Shown here: piece after piece, positions 1 to 8,746 of the stretch | Position numbering within the stretch: the first letter of the stretch is position 1 | How the letters are laid out: each line of letters starts with the position of its first letter | Assembly: GCF_002285435.1 (NCBI RefSeq) | Contig: NZ_NSBT01000037.1 | Span: forward strand, 248,001-312,000 | Direction of reading: 5' to 3' | From: Actibacterium ureilyticum | GTDB lineage: Bacteria; Pseudomonadota; Alphaproteobacteria; Rhodobacterales; Rhodobacteraceae | DNA length: 64,000 nt | Position numbers and translations under genes: made by a program | The notes under the pieces: generated by a model | The model's input: the letters and a program-made list of their open reading frames with translations, nothing else | What the model was told of the DNA's origin: nothing | Databases searched by the model: none

Positions 1-32
1 GGCGAAAGGTTCCGCTACGACCTCTGACGTGG

Positions 33-47
33 CGTCAATGATTGACG
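33..47. promoter_or_regulatory. Inverted repeat upstream of the FadL-like gene
   Basis: CGTCAAT-G-ATTGACG is a perfect 7-bp inverted repeat about 60 bp before the porin start. A further TGACG lies at 25-29, so the half-site occurs three times in 23 bp. The right arm contains TTGACG, which could be a -35 element with a poor -10 near 64-69. An operator over the promoter is an inference; the binding protein is unknown. Confidence 0.4.
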
Positions 48-104
48 TAATAAAATGTCGGGCTGTAGCGTGCTTGAACAACATAAAACGTGATGGGACG
101 AGAA

Positions 105-1229
105 ATGACACGTGTTTTGGGAGGAGTGGCCGTTGCGGTGATCGCTGCAACGCCAGGATTGGCCGGTGGGATCGAAAGAACCACGCAATCCGCGCAGGTT
201 CTGTTCGAAAAGGGCAACTATGCTGAGTTCAGCGTTGCCAGCGTGAAGCCCACGCTGGATGGCGAGGACGTGCTGGACAACGAGATCAGCAATGTGACCG
301 ACAGATACGGTCTGGCGTCGGCGGCGCTGAAGTTCAACATCAATGAAACGCTGGACGCGGCGATCATCTTCGACAAGCCCTTCGGTGCCGATGTCAAATA
401 CCGCTATGACGGTGTTCTGCCGTTTCAGCCGGCCCTGCTGGACGGGACCTCGGCCTATGCCAATACCAGCGCGATCACGGGTTTGTTGAAGTACAAGTTC
501 AACGAGAATTTCAGCGCCTATGGCGGTATCCGCGCACAGCAGGCTTACGGCGAAATCACCCTTGGCGGTGCGGCCTATGGCCCGTTCAGCGGCTATAATG
601 TCGAGCTGGATCGCGATCAGGCCTTTGGCTATGTCGCCGGTGTGGCCTATGAACGGCCCGATATCGCGATGCGGATCGCCTTCACCTACAATTCGGAAAT
701 CGAGCACAACATGGACACGACCGAGTCCGGTGCCTTGCCGTTCCTGAACGGGACATCGAAGACGAAGGTCAAGACACCGGAATCCTTCAACCTGGAATTC
801 CAGAGCGGCATCGCCGCCGACACGCTGCTGTTCGGCTCGATCCGGCATGTGAAACACTCGCAATTCCGGTTGGACCCCGAACTCTTCGTCGCACAGGTCC
901 CCGGTGGACTGATCGATCTGAACGACACCACGACCTATCGCCTGGGCATCGGACGCAAGTTCAACGAAAAATGGTCGGGTGCGATCACTTTGGCTTACGA
1001 GGACGCGGACGACAAGCTGGTCTCGCCGCTGGCGCCCTCGACCGGGTTCAAGCAGATCTCGATCGGCGCCACCTACAAGGCCACGCCGATGCTCGAACTG
1101 TCGGGCGGGATCAGCTATACCATGGTCGGTGACGCGAACCCCGAAACCGGCACCCCCGACACCGCACGGGCCGAGTTCGACAACAACGACGTGGTGGGCA
1201 TCGGCTTCAAGGTCGCCTATCGGTTCTGA
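105..1229 (+). CDS. FadL/OmpP1/TodX-type outer membrane transport protein
   Basis: This is predicted to be an outer-membrane beta-barrel of the FadL family, which carries long-chain fatty acids or other hydrophobic compounds across the outer membrane. The 374-residue product starts with a hydrophobic signal peptide (about residues 1-20, ending ATPGLAG), continues with alternating beta-strand sequence and ends in Tyr-Arg-Phe, the terminal aromatic typical of BAM substrates. In-frame starts also exist at 90 (GTG) and 93 (ATG). I chose 105 because GGGACGAG lies just upstream and the signal peptide begins there. No fatty-acid genes adjoin it, so the substrate is open. A strong terminator follows. 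Confidence 0.85.
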   Translation: MTRVLGGVAVAVIAATPGLAGGIERTTQSAQVLFEKGNYAEFSVASVKPTLDGEDVLDNEISNVTDRYGLASAALKFNINETLDAAIIFDKPFGADVKYRYDGVLPFQPALLDGTSAYANTSAITGLLKYKFNENFSAYGGIRAQQAYGEITLGGAAYGPFSGYNVELDRDQAFGYVAGVAYERPDIAMRIAFTYNSEIEHNMDTTESGALPFLNGTSKTKVKTPESFNLEFQSGIAADTLLFGSIRHVKHSQFRLDPELFVAQVPGGLIDLNDTTTYRLGIGRKFNEKWSGAITLAYEDADDKLVSPLAPSTGFKQISIGATYKATPMLELSGGISYTMVGDANPETGTPDTARAEFDNNDVVGIGFKVAYRF

Positions 1230-1250
1230 GCCACCTGCAACGCGATGAAA

Positions 1251-1278
1251 ACGCCCGCCCCCCCTGGCGGGCGTTTTT
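1251..1278 (+). terminator. Rho-independent terminator of the FadL-like gene
   Basis: ACGCCCGCC pairs perfectly with GGCGGGCGT across a 6-nt loop and is followed directly by more T residues. It lies about 20 bp after the porin stop, so that gene is a single transcription unit. Confidence 0.9.
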
Positions 1279-1357
1279 CGTTGCGCCCCGTCGATTGCAT
1301 TTGACCGGCTCAGCGGGGCTGGCTACCACACGGGTCGATACGGATCGAGGGCCCCAC

Positions 1358-2218
1358 ATGATTTACCAATCCGCCGCGGACTGGCAGGCCGCCACGCGCA
1401 AACGCATCCTGTTCTTCGGCATGTCCGGCCTGGGCAAGACGCATCTGTCGACCATGCTGCGCGCCAGCGGCGGGTGGTTCCACTATTCCATCGATTACCG
1501 CATCGGCACCCGCTACATGGGGGAATACATCGCCGATAATGCCAAGGCCGAGGCGATGAAGGTGCCGTTCCTGCGCGAGCTGCTGATGTCGGATTCGATC
1601 CATATCGGCTCGAATACCAGCTTTCACAACCTCACGCCGGTCTCCAGCTATCTGGGCAAGCCGGGCGATCCCACGCGCGGCGGGCTGCCATATGTCGAAT
1701 ATTGCCGCCGCCAGGACCAGTTCCGCCGGGCCGAGATCGCGGCGCTGATGGACACCGGCTATTTCATCGACCGGGCCGAGCGGCTCTATCACTATCCACA
1801 TTTCATCTGCGACACCGGCGGGTCGATCTGCGAATGGGTCAACCCCGATGACGCCCAGGATCCCGTCCTGTCGGAATTGTCGCAACACACGCTGATGGTC
1901 TGGATCCAAGGGTCCGACGCGCACACGGCCGAGCTGATCCGGCGTTTCGACAAGGCGCCGAAGCCCATGGCCTATGACCCGGCCTTCCTGGATCAGGTCT
2001 GGCAGGCTTATCTGAAGGAATTCAACACGGTCGAGACCGAAGTTGATCCGGATGACTTCATCCGCTGGACCTATGCCCAGGCGCTGGCCCACCGCCAGCC
2101 GCGCTACGAAGCCATGGCGCGCAACTGGGGCGTGACCGTCACCGCCGAGGACGTGGCCCAGGTCCGCGACGCGGCGGATTTCGATGCGCTGATCGCCCGC
2201 GCCCTTGAGACCCGCTGA
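1358..2218 (+). CDS. P-loop ATPase of unknown role
   Basis: The 286-residue protein has a Walker A motif, GMSGLGKT, near residues 22-29 and looks cytosolic. Its motif resembles small nucleotide or shikimate kinases, but no partner domain is recognisable. The ATG at 1358 is preceded by GAGGG with 7-nt spacing; an upstream in-frame extension to 1295 has no ribosome site and overlaps the terminator region. It sits 44 bp before metA on the same strand and may be cotranscribed. The substrate is unknown; only ATP/GTP binding is supported by sequence. Confidence 0.75.
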   Translation: MIYQSAADWQAATRKRILFFGMSGLGKTHLSTMLRASGGWFHYSIDYRIGTRYMGEYIADNAKAEAMKVPFLRELLMSDSIHIGSNTSFHNLTPVSSYLGKPGDPTRGGLPYVEYCRRQDQFRRAEIAALMDTGYFIDRAERLYHYPHFICDTGGSICEWVNPDDAQDPVLSELSQHTLMVWIQGSDAHTAELIRRFDKAPKPMAYDPAFLDQVWQAYLKEFNTVETEVDPDDFIRWTYAQALAHRQPRYEAMARNWGVTVTAEDVAQVRDAADFDALIARALETR

Positions 2219-2262
2219 GTTTCCGCCTATCTGACGGGCCTGCCGCAACAGGAACCTGACCC

Positions 2263-3186
2263 ATGCCGATCAAACTGCCCTCGACCCTGCCCGCCTTCGA
2301 CGTTCTGACGCGCGAAGGGGTGATGGTCATGGGCGAAGGCCGGGCCGCGCGGCAGGATATCCGCCCCCTGCGCATCGGACTGTTGAACCTGATGCCCAAG
2401 AAGATCCAGACCGAGACCCAGTTCGCCCGGTTGATCGGCGCCACGCCGCTGCAGATCGAGCTGAGCCTGATCCGCATGAGCGGGCACGAGACCAAGAACA
2501 CCGCCGCCGAGCACATGGAAGAGTTCTATCGCCCGTTTTCGGATGTCCGCGCCACGGGCGAGAAATTCGACGGGCTGATCGTGACCGGCGCGCCGATCGA
2601 ACATTTGCCTTTCGATCAGGTGACTTACTGGGACGAGTTGAAAGACGTTTTCAACTGGACCCAGACCCATGTGCAGTCGACATTTGGCGTCTGCTGGGGC
2701 GGCATGGCGATGATCAACCATTTCCACGGCGTGCAGAAACACATGCTGGATCACAAGGCGTTCGGCTGTTTCCGGCATCAGAATCTGGCGCCGGCCTCGC
2801 CCTATTTGCGCGGGTTTTCCGACGATTGCGTGATCCCCGTCAGCCGCTGGACCGAAATGCGCCAGAGCGAGATCGACGCCGCCCCCGGCCTGCGCACCCT
2901 GCTGGGCAGCGCCGAGGTCGGCCCCTGCCTGGTCGAGGATCCGGGCCATCGCGCGCTCTATATCTTCAACCATTTCGAATATGACAGCGGCACGCTCAAG
3001 GAAGAATACGACCGGGATGTCGAAAACGGCACGTCGATCAACGTGCCGCAGAACTATTACCCCGGCGACGATCCCAGCAAAAATCCGATGAACCGCTGGC
3101 GAAGCCACGCGCATCTTCTATATGGCAACTGGATCAACGAAATTTACCAGAGCACGCCGTTTGAGATTGCGCAGATTGGGACTTAG
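2263..3186 (+). CDS. metA: Homoserine O-acyltransferase MetA (acetyl-CoA type predicted)
   Basis: This enzyme acylates homoserine in the first committed step of methionine synthesis. All 307 residues align with the MetA family, from [10 protein letters not shown] to the C-terminal WRSHAHLLY motif. The catalytic cysteine is C144 (GVCWGG), with H237 and E239 as partners. At the position that sets acyl-CoA choice this protein has Glu (E113 in [10 protein letters not shown]), where the E. coli succinyl-CoA enzyme has Gly. In characterised MetA enzymes Glu there goes with acetyl-CoA, so homoserine O-acetyltransferase activity is predicted. No SAM riboswitch is visible in the 44-bp leader. Confidence 0.95.
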   Translation: MPIKLPSTLPAFDVLTREGVMVMGEGRAARQDIRPLRIGLLNLMPKKIQTETQFARLIGATPLQIELSLIRMSGHETKNTAAEHMEEFYRPFSDVRATGEKFDGLIVTGAPIEHLPFDQVTYWDELKDVFNWTQTHVQSTFGVCWGGMAMINHFHGVQKHMLDHKAFGCFRHQNLAPASPYLRGFSDDCVIPVSRWTEMRQSEIDAAPGLRTLLGSAEVGPCLVEDPGHRALYIFNHFEYDSGTLKEEYDRDVENGTSINVPQNYYPGDDPSKNPMNRWRSHAHLLYGNWINEIYQSTPFEIAQIGT

Positions 3187-4123
3187 CCTTGGCATGATGG
3201 CCCTCGCCCTGGGGGCGGTGGCCGGTGGCGTGCATCTGCGCGCCAATGCGCGAGAACGCGCGGCCGAACAGGAATTTCCGCCGCTGGGGCAGTTCGTGAC
3301 CGTGGACGGGGTGCGGATCCACGCCGTCGTCACCGGCAGCGGCCCCGATCTGGTGCTGATCCACGGCGCCTCGGGCAACCTGCGCGATTTCACCTTCGAT
3401 CTGGTGCCGCAACTGGCCCGGGATTTCCGCGTCATCGCCTTCGACCGCCCCGGCCTGGGGTGGAGCGACCCGGCCCCCGACGGTCACCTGCTGGCGCGCC
3501 AGGCCGACCTGTTGCACCGGGCCGCCGTGGCGCTCGGGGCCGACCGGCCGCTGGTGCTGGGCCAAAGCTATGGCGGGGCGGTGGCGCTGAACTGGGCGCT
3601 GACCCATCCCGACGCGGTTGCCGGGTTGATCACCGTTTCCGCGCCCAGCCACCCCTGGCCCACGGGGCTGCCGACGCTTTATCGCGTGACCAGCCACCCG
3701 CTGGGACAGGCGCTGGCGGTGCCGCTGATCACCGCGCTGGTGCCCGACAGTTACCTGCAGAACGCCGTCGATGGCGCGTTCGACCCCCAGGACCCGCCAC
3801 AGGGCTATGCCAGCCATTTCGGCCCCGCCCTGTCCGCCCGCCGCCAGACCCTGCGCAGCAATGCCGACCAGCGCGCCGCGCTCAAGGATGAGATCCGCGC
3901 CATGAGCACCGATTACGGCCGCATCACGGTCCCGGTCGAAATGCTGCACGGCACCGCCGACGATGTGGTCGATTTCAACCTGCATGCGCTGCAATTGCTG
4001 CGTGATCTGCCCGATGCCCATCTGACCCGCCTGCCCGGCATCGGCCACATGCCGCATCACGCCGCCCAAGGTGCGGTGCTGGCGGCGATCCACCGCGCGG
4101 CCACCCGCGCCGGATTGCGCTGA
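3122..4123 (+). CDS. Membrane-anchored alpha/beta hydrolase
   Basis: This is an alpha/beta-hydrolase fold protein (up to 333 residues). After an Arg-rich start comes one hydrophobic segment ([13 protein letters not shown]), so it is probably tethered to the inner membrane or secreted. The hydrolase domain shows an oxyanion motif HGASGN, the nucleophile elbow GQSYGG and the late catalytic His in GIGHMPHH. The ATG at 3122 overlaps metA by 65 bp. A TTG at 3161 or the ATG at 3194 would reduce the overlap and still keep the membrane segment, so the start is uncertain. Family members include esterases and haloperoxidase-like enzymes; the substrate cannot be inferred. Confidence 0.85.
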   Translation: MATGSTKFTRARRLRLRRLGLSLGMMALALGAVAGGVHLRANARERAAEQEFPPLGQFVTVDGVRIHAVVTGSGPDLVLIHGASGNLRDFTFDLVPQLARDFRVIAFDRPGLGWSDPAPDGHLLARQADLLHRAAVALGADRPLVLGQSYGGAVALNWALTHPDAVAGLITVSAPSHPWPTGLPTLYRVTSHPLGQALAVPLITALVPDSYLQNAVDGAFDPQDPPQGYASHFGPALSARRQTLRSNADQRAALKDEIRAMSTDYGRITVPVEMLHGTADDVVDFNLHALQLLRDLPDAHLTRLPGIGHMPHHAAQGAVLAAIHRAATRAGLR

Positions 4124-4166
4124 CCCGCCACTTCGCCCTACAGTCGGGACAAGCAAGGAGACGCAG

Positions 4167-5036
4167 ATGAACCTGCCATTCGATGGGGCGATCAGTCAGT
4201 TTTTCGAAACCGAAGCACCCGAGGCCGTGCGCCAGGCGATCCGCGACGGCGGCAAGAAGGACATCCTGTCCGACAGCTATCCCTATGACCGGGCGATGGA
4301 TACCGACGACTATGACGAGCAGATCGCCGCGTTGCAGGTCGAACTGGTCAAGATGCAGGCCGACATCAAGGAAACCGGCCGCCGCATGGCCGTGGTGTTC
4401 GAAGGCCGCGATGCGGCGGGAAAAGGCGGCACGATCAAACGCTTGCGCGAGAACCTTAATCCCCGGGTCGCGCGGGTTGTGGCGTTGTCGAAACCCTCGG
4501 ACCGCGAGGCCAGCCAGTGGTATTTCCAGCGCTATGTCCAGCAGCTCCCCGCCGGCGGCGAATTGGCGATCTTCGACCGCTCCTGGTACAATCGCGGCGT
4601 GGTCGAGCATGTGTTCGGCTTCTGCACCCCCGATCAGCGCAAGCATTTCTTCCACCAGCTGCCCGAGTTCGAGGAGATGCTGGTCGACGAGGGGATCGAG
4701 CTGGTCAAGATCTGGCTGAATGTGGGCCGCGCCGAACAGCTGCGCCGCTTCCTGAAACGCGAAAAAGACCCGCTCAAGCAATGGAAACTCAGCTGGATCG
4801 ATGTCGAGGGGCTGAAGAAGTGGGACGCCTATTCCGACGCGATCGCCGAAACCTTCGCCAAAAGCCACACCGAACACGCCCCCTGGACCGTGATCCGCTC
4901 CGATGACAAGAAACGCGCGCGCCTTGCCGCGCTGCGCACCGTGCTGGGCCGGATCGACTATGCCGGCAAATCGGCCAAGGCCGTGGGCACCCCCGACGCC
5001 AAGATCTGCGGAGGCCCCGAAATCTGGGATGCCTAA
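4167..5036 (+). CDS. ppk2: Polyphosphate kinase 2 (PPK2 family)
   Basis: PPK2 enzymes transfer phosphate between polyphosphate and nucleotides, usually favouring NTP or NDP formation from polyphosphate. The 289-residue single-domain protein carries Walker A at residues 80-88 (GRDAAGKGG) and the conserved FDRSWYNR block at 136-143. The start is set by AAGGAG with 6-nt spacing before the ATG. The length fits the one-domain class; nucleotide preference cannot be read from sequence alone. The next gene, a TetR regulator, overlaps its end by 8 bp, suggesting cotranscription. Confidence 0.93.
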   Translation: MNLPFDGAISQFFETEAPEAVRQAIRDGGKKDILSDSYPYDRAMDTDDYDEQIAALQVELVKMQADIKETGRRMAVVFEGRDAAGKGGTIKRLRENLNPRVARVVALSKPSDREASQWYFQRYVQQLPAGGELAIFDRSWYNRGVVEHVFGFCTPDQRKHFFHQLPEFEEMLVDEGIELVKIWLNVGRAEQLRRFLKREKDPLKQWKLSWIDVEGLKKWDAYSDAIAETFAKSHTEHAPWTVIRSDDKKRARLAALRTVLGRIDYAGKSAKAVGTPDAKICGGPEIWDA

Positions 5037-5646
5037 ACGCGGTTATCATCATGGCAATCTGCGGCAGGCGCTGGTCGATGCCGCGCTGAAGCTGATCACG
5101 GAAAAGGGCCCCCAGGGCTTCACCATTTCCGAGGCCGCCAAGGCCGCGGGCGTGACCCCGGCGGCGGTTTACCGGCATTTCCAGGGGCGCGAGGATCTGC
5201 TGGCCGAAATCGCCCGCCAGGGATTCGAGATCTTCGCCGACCTGATGGAGCACGCCTATGACAAGGGCCAGCCATCAGCGCTGGCATCGTTCGAGGCGAC
5301 AGGCCGCGCCTATCTGGCCTTTGCGCGCAAGTTCCCCGGTCACTATATGGCGATGTTCGAAGCGGGCCTGTCGATGAATGCCAACCCGGATCTGGCCCGC
5401 GCCGCCTCCCGCGCCACGGCGATCCTGGAAAAGGCCGCGGCCGAGCTCAGCCAACACATCCCGCCCGAACGGCGCCCGCCCCCGGCGATGTTTTCGGCCC
5501 ATATCTGGGCGCTCAGCCATGGCGTGGTCGAACTCTACACCCGGGGCACCCCCGGCGCGCGCACCCCCTTCCCGCCCGAGGATCTGCTGGAATCGGGGAT
5601 CGGCATCTATCTGCGCGGGCTGGGGCTGATCCCGCCCGATGGCTAG
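5029..5646 (+). CDS. TetR/AcrR family regulator
   Basis: This is a 205-residue one-component repressor. The N-terminal helix-turn-helix is clear ([22 protein letters not shown], roughly residues 30-50). The C-terminal ligand domain resembles the TetR_C WHG type, with a conserved HGVVELY-like helix. The chosen ATG overlaps the end of ppk2 by 8 bp and is followed by [10 protein letters not shown], a typical beginning for this subgroup. It might regulate ppk2 or its own operon, but no clear dyad was found upstream of ppk2. The ligand is unknown. Confidence 0.88.
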   Translation: MPKRGYHHGNLRQALVDAALKLITEKGPQGFTISEAAKAAGVTPAAVYRHFQGREDLLAEIARQGFEIFADLMEHAYDKGQPSALASFEATGRAYLAFARKFPGHYMAMFEAGLSMNANPDLARAASRATAILEKAAAELSQHIPPERRPPPAMFSAHIWALSHGVVELYTRGTPGARTPFPPEDLLESGIGIYLRGLGLIPPDG

Positions 5647-5661
5647 GGACGAGTCTTTGGC

Positions 5662-5680
5662 CTTCTTCTTGGTCCAAATA
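5662..5680 (-). repeat. Rhodobacterales-type intergenic element, copy 1
   Basis: On the minus strand this reads TATTTGGACCAAGAAGAAG. It shares TATTTGnACCAAGAAGAA with copy 2 at about 16.45 kb. I recall such stretches as common in Rhodobacteraceae intergenic DNA. Here it lies between convergent genes (tetR and the ABC ATPase gene) and is flanked by GC-rich sequence at 5682-5723. Confidence 0.55.
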
Positions 5681-5723
5681 CTCACGCGCGCAGCGCAAAA
5701 TCCGCCGCGCGCAGCGCGGCGCC

Positions 5724-6812
5724 CTAGCGAAACAGCATGACCGAACCGGGGTTCCACACCACCCGCGCGGTGTCCCCCACGGCCAGCACGTCACGACCAA
5801 AGAGGTTCCGCATCGACAGCTGCACCGGCGTGTCGATCCCCGGCAGCGCGACGAAGTAATAGGTCATGTCGCCGTAATAGACGACCTCCTCGATCCGGCC
5901 CTCGACCACCTCGCCCTGCGCGCTCTGCCCCTCGTAAAGCAGCGTCATGGTCTCGGGGCGCAGGCCGGCCTCGGCCCCGTTACCGGACCCGCGGGTGATC
6001 TGGCCCGCGTCCAGCACCGCCCGGCCCAGCCCGGCGATGTCGACCGTCACGCCCGCGCCGCTTTCCTCCAGCACCTGCGCGGGCAGGAAGTTCATGATCC
6101 CGATGAAATCGGCGACCTTGCGGCTTGCGGGGCGTTTATAGATCACCTCGGGGTCGTCCAGCTGGGCGATCTCGCCCTCGAACATCACGGCGATCCGGTC
6201 GGACATGACCAGCGCCTCTTCCTGGTCATGGGTCACCAGGATGAAGGTGATGCCCACATGCCGTTGCAGCTTGATCAGCTCGACCTGCATCTGCTCGCGC
6301 ATCTTGCGGTCCAGCGCGGAAAGCGGCTCGTCCAGCAACAGCACCTTGGGCTTCAGGATCAGCGCACGCGCCAGCGCCACCCGCTGCCGTTGCCCGCCCG
6401 ACAGCGCATGCGCCGCGCGTTTGCCGTAACCGCCCAGCCCCACCATATCCAGCGCGTCCTCGACCAGCGTGCGCTTGGCCTGGGCGTTCAGATCGCCGCG
6501 CTTGCGCAGGCCAAAGCCCACGTTTTCGGCCACGCTCAGATGCGGAAAGATCGCATAGGACTGGAACACCATATTGGTCGGGCGCTTGTTGGCGGGCACG
6601 CGGTCCATGTCCTGGCCATCCAGCAGCACCGCGCCGGAACTGATCCCCTCGAACCCCGCGATGGTCCGCAACAGCGTGGTCTTGCCACAGCCCGATGGCC
6701 CCAGCAGGGAAAAGAACTCCCCCTGCCCGATCTGCGCCGTGATCCCGCGCAGCGCGTGATAGTCGCCATAGTATTTGTGTACATCGCGCAGCTCGATCAG
6801 GGGTCGGGTCAC
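5724..6812 (-). CDS. ABC transporter ATP-binding protein, PotA-like
   Basis: This ATPase subunit powers a polyamine/Fe3+-class ABC importer at the inner membrane. The 362-residue protein has Walker A at 38-46 (GPSGCGKTT), Q84, the LSGGQ signature at 137-141, Walker B at 157-163 (VLLLDEP) and switch His195, followed by a C-terminal TOBE domain. The GTG start overlaps the upstream permease stop (GTGA) and is preceded by GGAGG. It is the last gene of a three-gene minus-strand operon with two permeases. The sequence favours a PotA/spermidine-putrescine assignment, but related ATPases serve other solutes. Confidence 0.92.
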   Translation of the reverse strand: MTRPLIELRDVHKYYGDYHALRGITAQIGQGEFFSLLGPSGCGKTTLLRTIAGFEGISSGAVLLDGQDMDRVPANKRPTNMVFQSYAIFPHLSVAENVGFGLRKRGDLNAQAKRTLVEDALDMVGLGGYGKRAAHALSGGQRQRVALARALILKPKVLLLDEPLSALDRKMREQMQVELIKLQRHVGITFILVTHDQEEALVMSDRIAVMFEGEIAQLDDPEVIYKRPASRKVADFIGIMNFLPAQVLEESGAGVTVDIAGLGRAVLDAGQITRGSGNGAEAGLRPETMTLLYEGQSAQGEVVEGRIEEVVYYGDMTYYFVALPGIDTPVQLSMRNLFGRDVLAVGDTARVVWNPGSVMLFR

Positions 6813-7615
6813 AGGAAACCTCCGGTGTCGTCGGCGCCGGTCCGGGCGATGCCCCGGCGGCGGAAATATTCGGCCGTTGTCAGCAGCAGGATCGACAGCG
6901 CCACAAGGATCGTCCCCAGCGCCATCACCACCGGGATCCTTTGCGGGAAGCGCAGCTGCGACCACAGGTATACCGGCAATGTGGGTTCGTTCCCGGTCAG
7001 GAAAAACGCGATGATGAATTCGTCCAGCGAGATCGTGAAGGCGATCAGCAGCGACGAGATGATGCCCGGCATGATCAGCGGCAGGGTGATCAACCGAAAG
7101 GTGGAAAACCGGGTCTCGCCCAGATCAAACGCGGCCTCTTCCAGCGACCGGTCCAGGTTCTGGAAGGACGAATTCAGGATCGCGATGGAAAACGGCGTGC
7201 AGATCAGCACATGGCCCAGGATCACCGTCATCGCGCTGAGGCCCAGCCCCAGTTGCAGCATCACCACCAGCAGCGACACCGCGACGATGATCTCGGGCAG
7301 CACCAGCGGCACCATGATCAGCCCCATGATCCCGCGCTTGGCCGGAAACTCGTACCGGGTCGCGGCGCGCGCGGCACACAGGCCCAGGGCGGTCGACACG
7401 ATGGCGGTGGTCACGGCAATCATCAGGCTGTTCAGCACCGCGGTGTGCAGCGCGGGGATCGTCGTCAGCTCGACAAACCAGCGGGTCGTGAACCCCTGCA
7501 GCGGAAAGGCGATGATCGAGCCGTTGTTGAACGCAAAAAGCGGCAGCAGGATGATCGGCGCGTACAGGAACACCAGATAGAGCAGCGCATAGATCCGCAG
7601 CCAGCCCCCCCTCAT
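6809..7615 (-). CDS. ABC transporter permease, PotC-like
   Basis: This is a 268-residue inner-membrane permease with about six hydrophobic helices. The EAA loop, which docks the ATPase, is visible as EEAAFDLGETRFSTFRLITL. Its length and helix order match PotC/YdcV-type permeases. It overlaps the ATPase gene by 4 bp and the other permease gene by 4 bp, so translation is probably coupled. Substrate specificity would normally be set by a periplasmic binding protein, which is missing from this locus. Confidence 0.92.
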   Translation of the reverse strand: MRGGWLRIYALLYLVFLYAPIILLPLFAFNNGSIIAFPLQGFTTRWFVELTTIPALHTAVLNSLMIAVTTAIVSTALGLCAARAATRYEFPAKRGIMGLIMVPLVLPEIIVAVSLLVVMLQLGLGLSAMTVILGHVLICTPFSIAILNSSFQNLDRSLEEAAFDLGETRFSTFRLITLPLIMPGIISSLLIAFTISLDEFIIAFFLTGNEPTLPVYLWSQLRFPQRIPVVMALGTILVALSILLLTTAEYFRRRGIARTGADDTGGFL

Positions 7616-8499
7616 TTCGGCCCCCGCAGGTAACGCCGGTTCAGCCCGACAAAGATCAGCGCGATGGTCGACACCATCACCATGGCAATCACCGCCAGCG
7701 CGGCACCCAGCGGCGCGTTGTTCAGTTTCAGGAACTGCGTCTGGATCATGTTGGCGATCATCAGCCCGTTCGGCCCGCCCACAAGGCGCGGCGTCACATA
7801 ATCACCGATGGTCGGGATGAACACGATCAGCACGGCCGCCACCACGCCCGGCATCGCCAGCGGCAGCGTCACCCGCAGGAATGTGGTCACGCGGTTTTCG
7901 CCCAGATCCTGGCTCGCCTCCAGCAGCGAGCGGTCGATCTTTTCCAGCGCCACGAAAATCGGCAGGATCGCAAAGGGCGCATAGGCATGGGCCAGCGTGA
8001 TCACCACCGCATTGGCGTTATACAGGATAAAGGTCAGCGGCTCGTCGATGAATCCCAGCCCCTGAAGCGAGGTGTTGAGCACCCCGTTGAAGCCCAGGAT
8101 CACCTTCCACAGGAATACCCGGATCAGGTACGAGGTCCAGAACGGAATGGTGATCAGGAAAATCCAAAGCGATTTCCGCGACGGGCTGACATGGAAGGAC
8201 ACGAAATAGGCGATGGGAAAGGCCAGCACCACCGTCGTCAGCGTCACCGCGCCCGAGATCGTCAGCGACCGCAGCATCAGCTGGCGATACAGCGGCTCGC
8301 TCAGCGCCTCGGCATAGTTTTTCAGGGTAAAGGTCCGGTCGATTTCCAGATAGTTCTGGGTCCAGAAGCTGATCGCCAGCACCATCGCCACCGGCACCGC
8401 CAAAAGCAGGATGGCATAAAGCGCGGTGGGGCTGACCAGGATCAACCCGCTGGCCGCATCCGAGCGCCAAAACCGGCCCGTCCGATCCTGTCCTGCCAT
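7612..8499 (-). CDS. ABC transporter permease, PotB-like
   Basis: This is the second permease of the importer (295 residues from the chosen start). It has an N-terminal helix (LILVSPTALYAILLLAVPVAM), about five more membrane segments and an EAA loop (LEASQDLGENRVTTFLRVTL). I chose the ATG at 8499, which has AGGGG upstream; in-frame ATGs at 8529 and 8553 lack a ribosome site. It is the first gene of the operon. No substrate-binding protein gene lies upstream, where it is usually found; the next gene is nrdJ, separated by a terminator. Confidence 0.9.
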   Translation of the reverse strand: MAGQDRTGRFWRSDAASGLILVSPTALYAILLLAVPVAMVLAISFWTQNYLEIDRTFTLKNYAEALSEPLYRQLMLRSLTISGAVTLTTVVLAFPIAYFVSFHVSPSRKSLWIFLITIPFWTSYLIRVFLWKVILGFNGVLNTSLQGLGFIDEPLTFILYNANAVVITLAHAYAPFAILPIFVALEKIDRSLLEASQDLGENRVTTFLRVTLPLAMPGVVAAVLIVFIPTIGDYVTPRLVGGPNGLMIANMIQTQFLKLNNAPLGAALAVIAMVMVSTIALIFVGLNRRYLRGPK

Positions 8500-8625
8500 G
8501 CCCACCCCTGCTGTTCGCCGTTCCAGCATTAATGGAAATCCCGCCGCAGACAAGGGGGTCCGTTCCGGTGGACCACGGTCCGGGGCCAGATGCCTGAAAT
8601 TTGCACAACCCCATATGCGGCAAAG

Positions 8626-8650
8626 AAAAAGGGGTGTCCGAAGACACCCC
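8626..8650 (-). terminator. Rho-independent terminator of nrdJ with UUCG loop
   Basis: On the minus strand, GGGGTGTC-TTCG-GACACCCC is a perfect 8-bp stem closed by the very stable C(UUCG)G tetraloop and followed by TTTTT. It lies about 100 bp after the nrdJ stop and separates nrdJ from the ABC transporter operon. Confidence 0.93.
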
Positions 8651-8746
8651 AGTTTCGCTGATAAGGCTCACTCTTTGTTTACCGCCCGGTTTGTTGCCTG
8701 CGGCCTTATCCGCGTCAGGGGCGAGCGCACCCGCCCCGTTGACTGT

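Noticed and set aside
2219-2262. SAM riboswitch before metA
   Set aside because: Only 44 bp separate the genes, and no SAM-II type pseudoknot sequence is visible.
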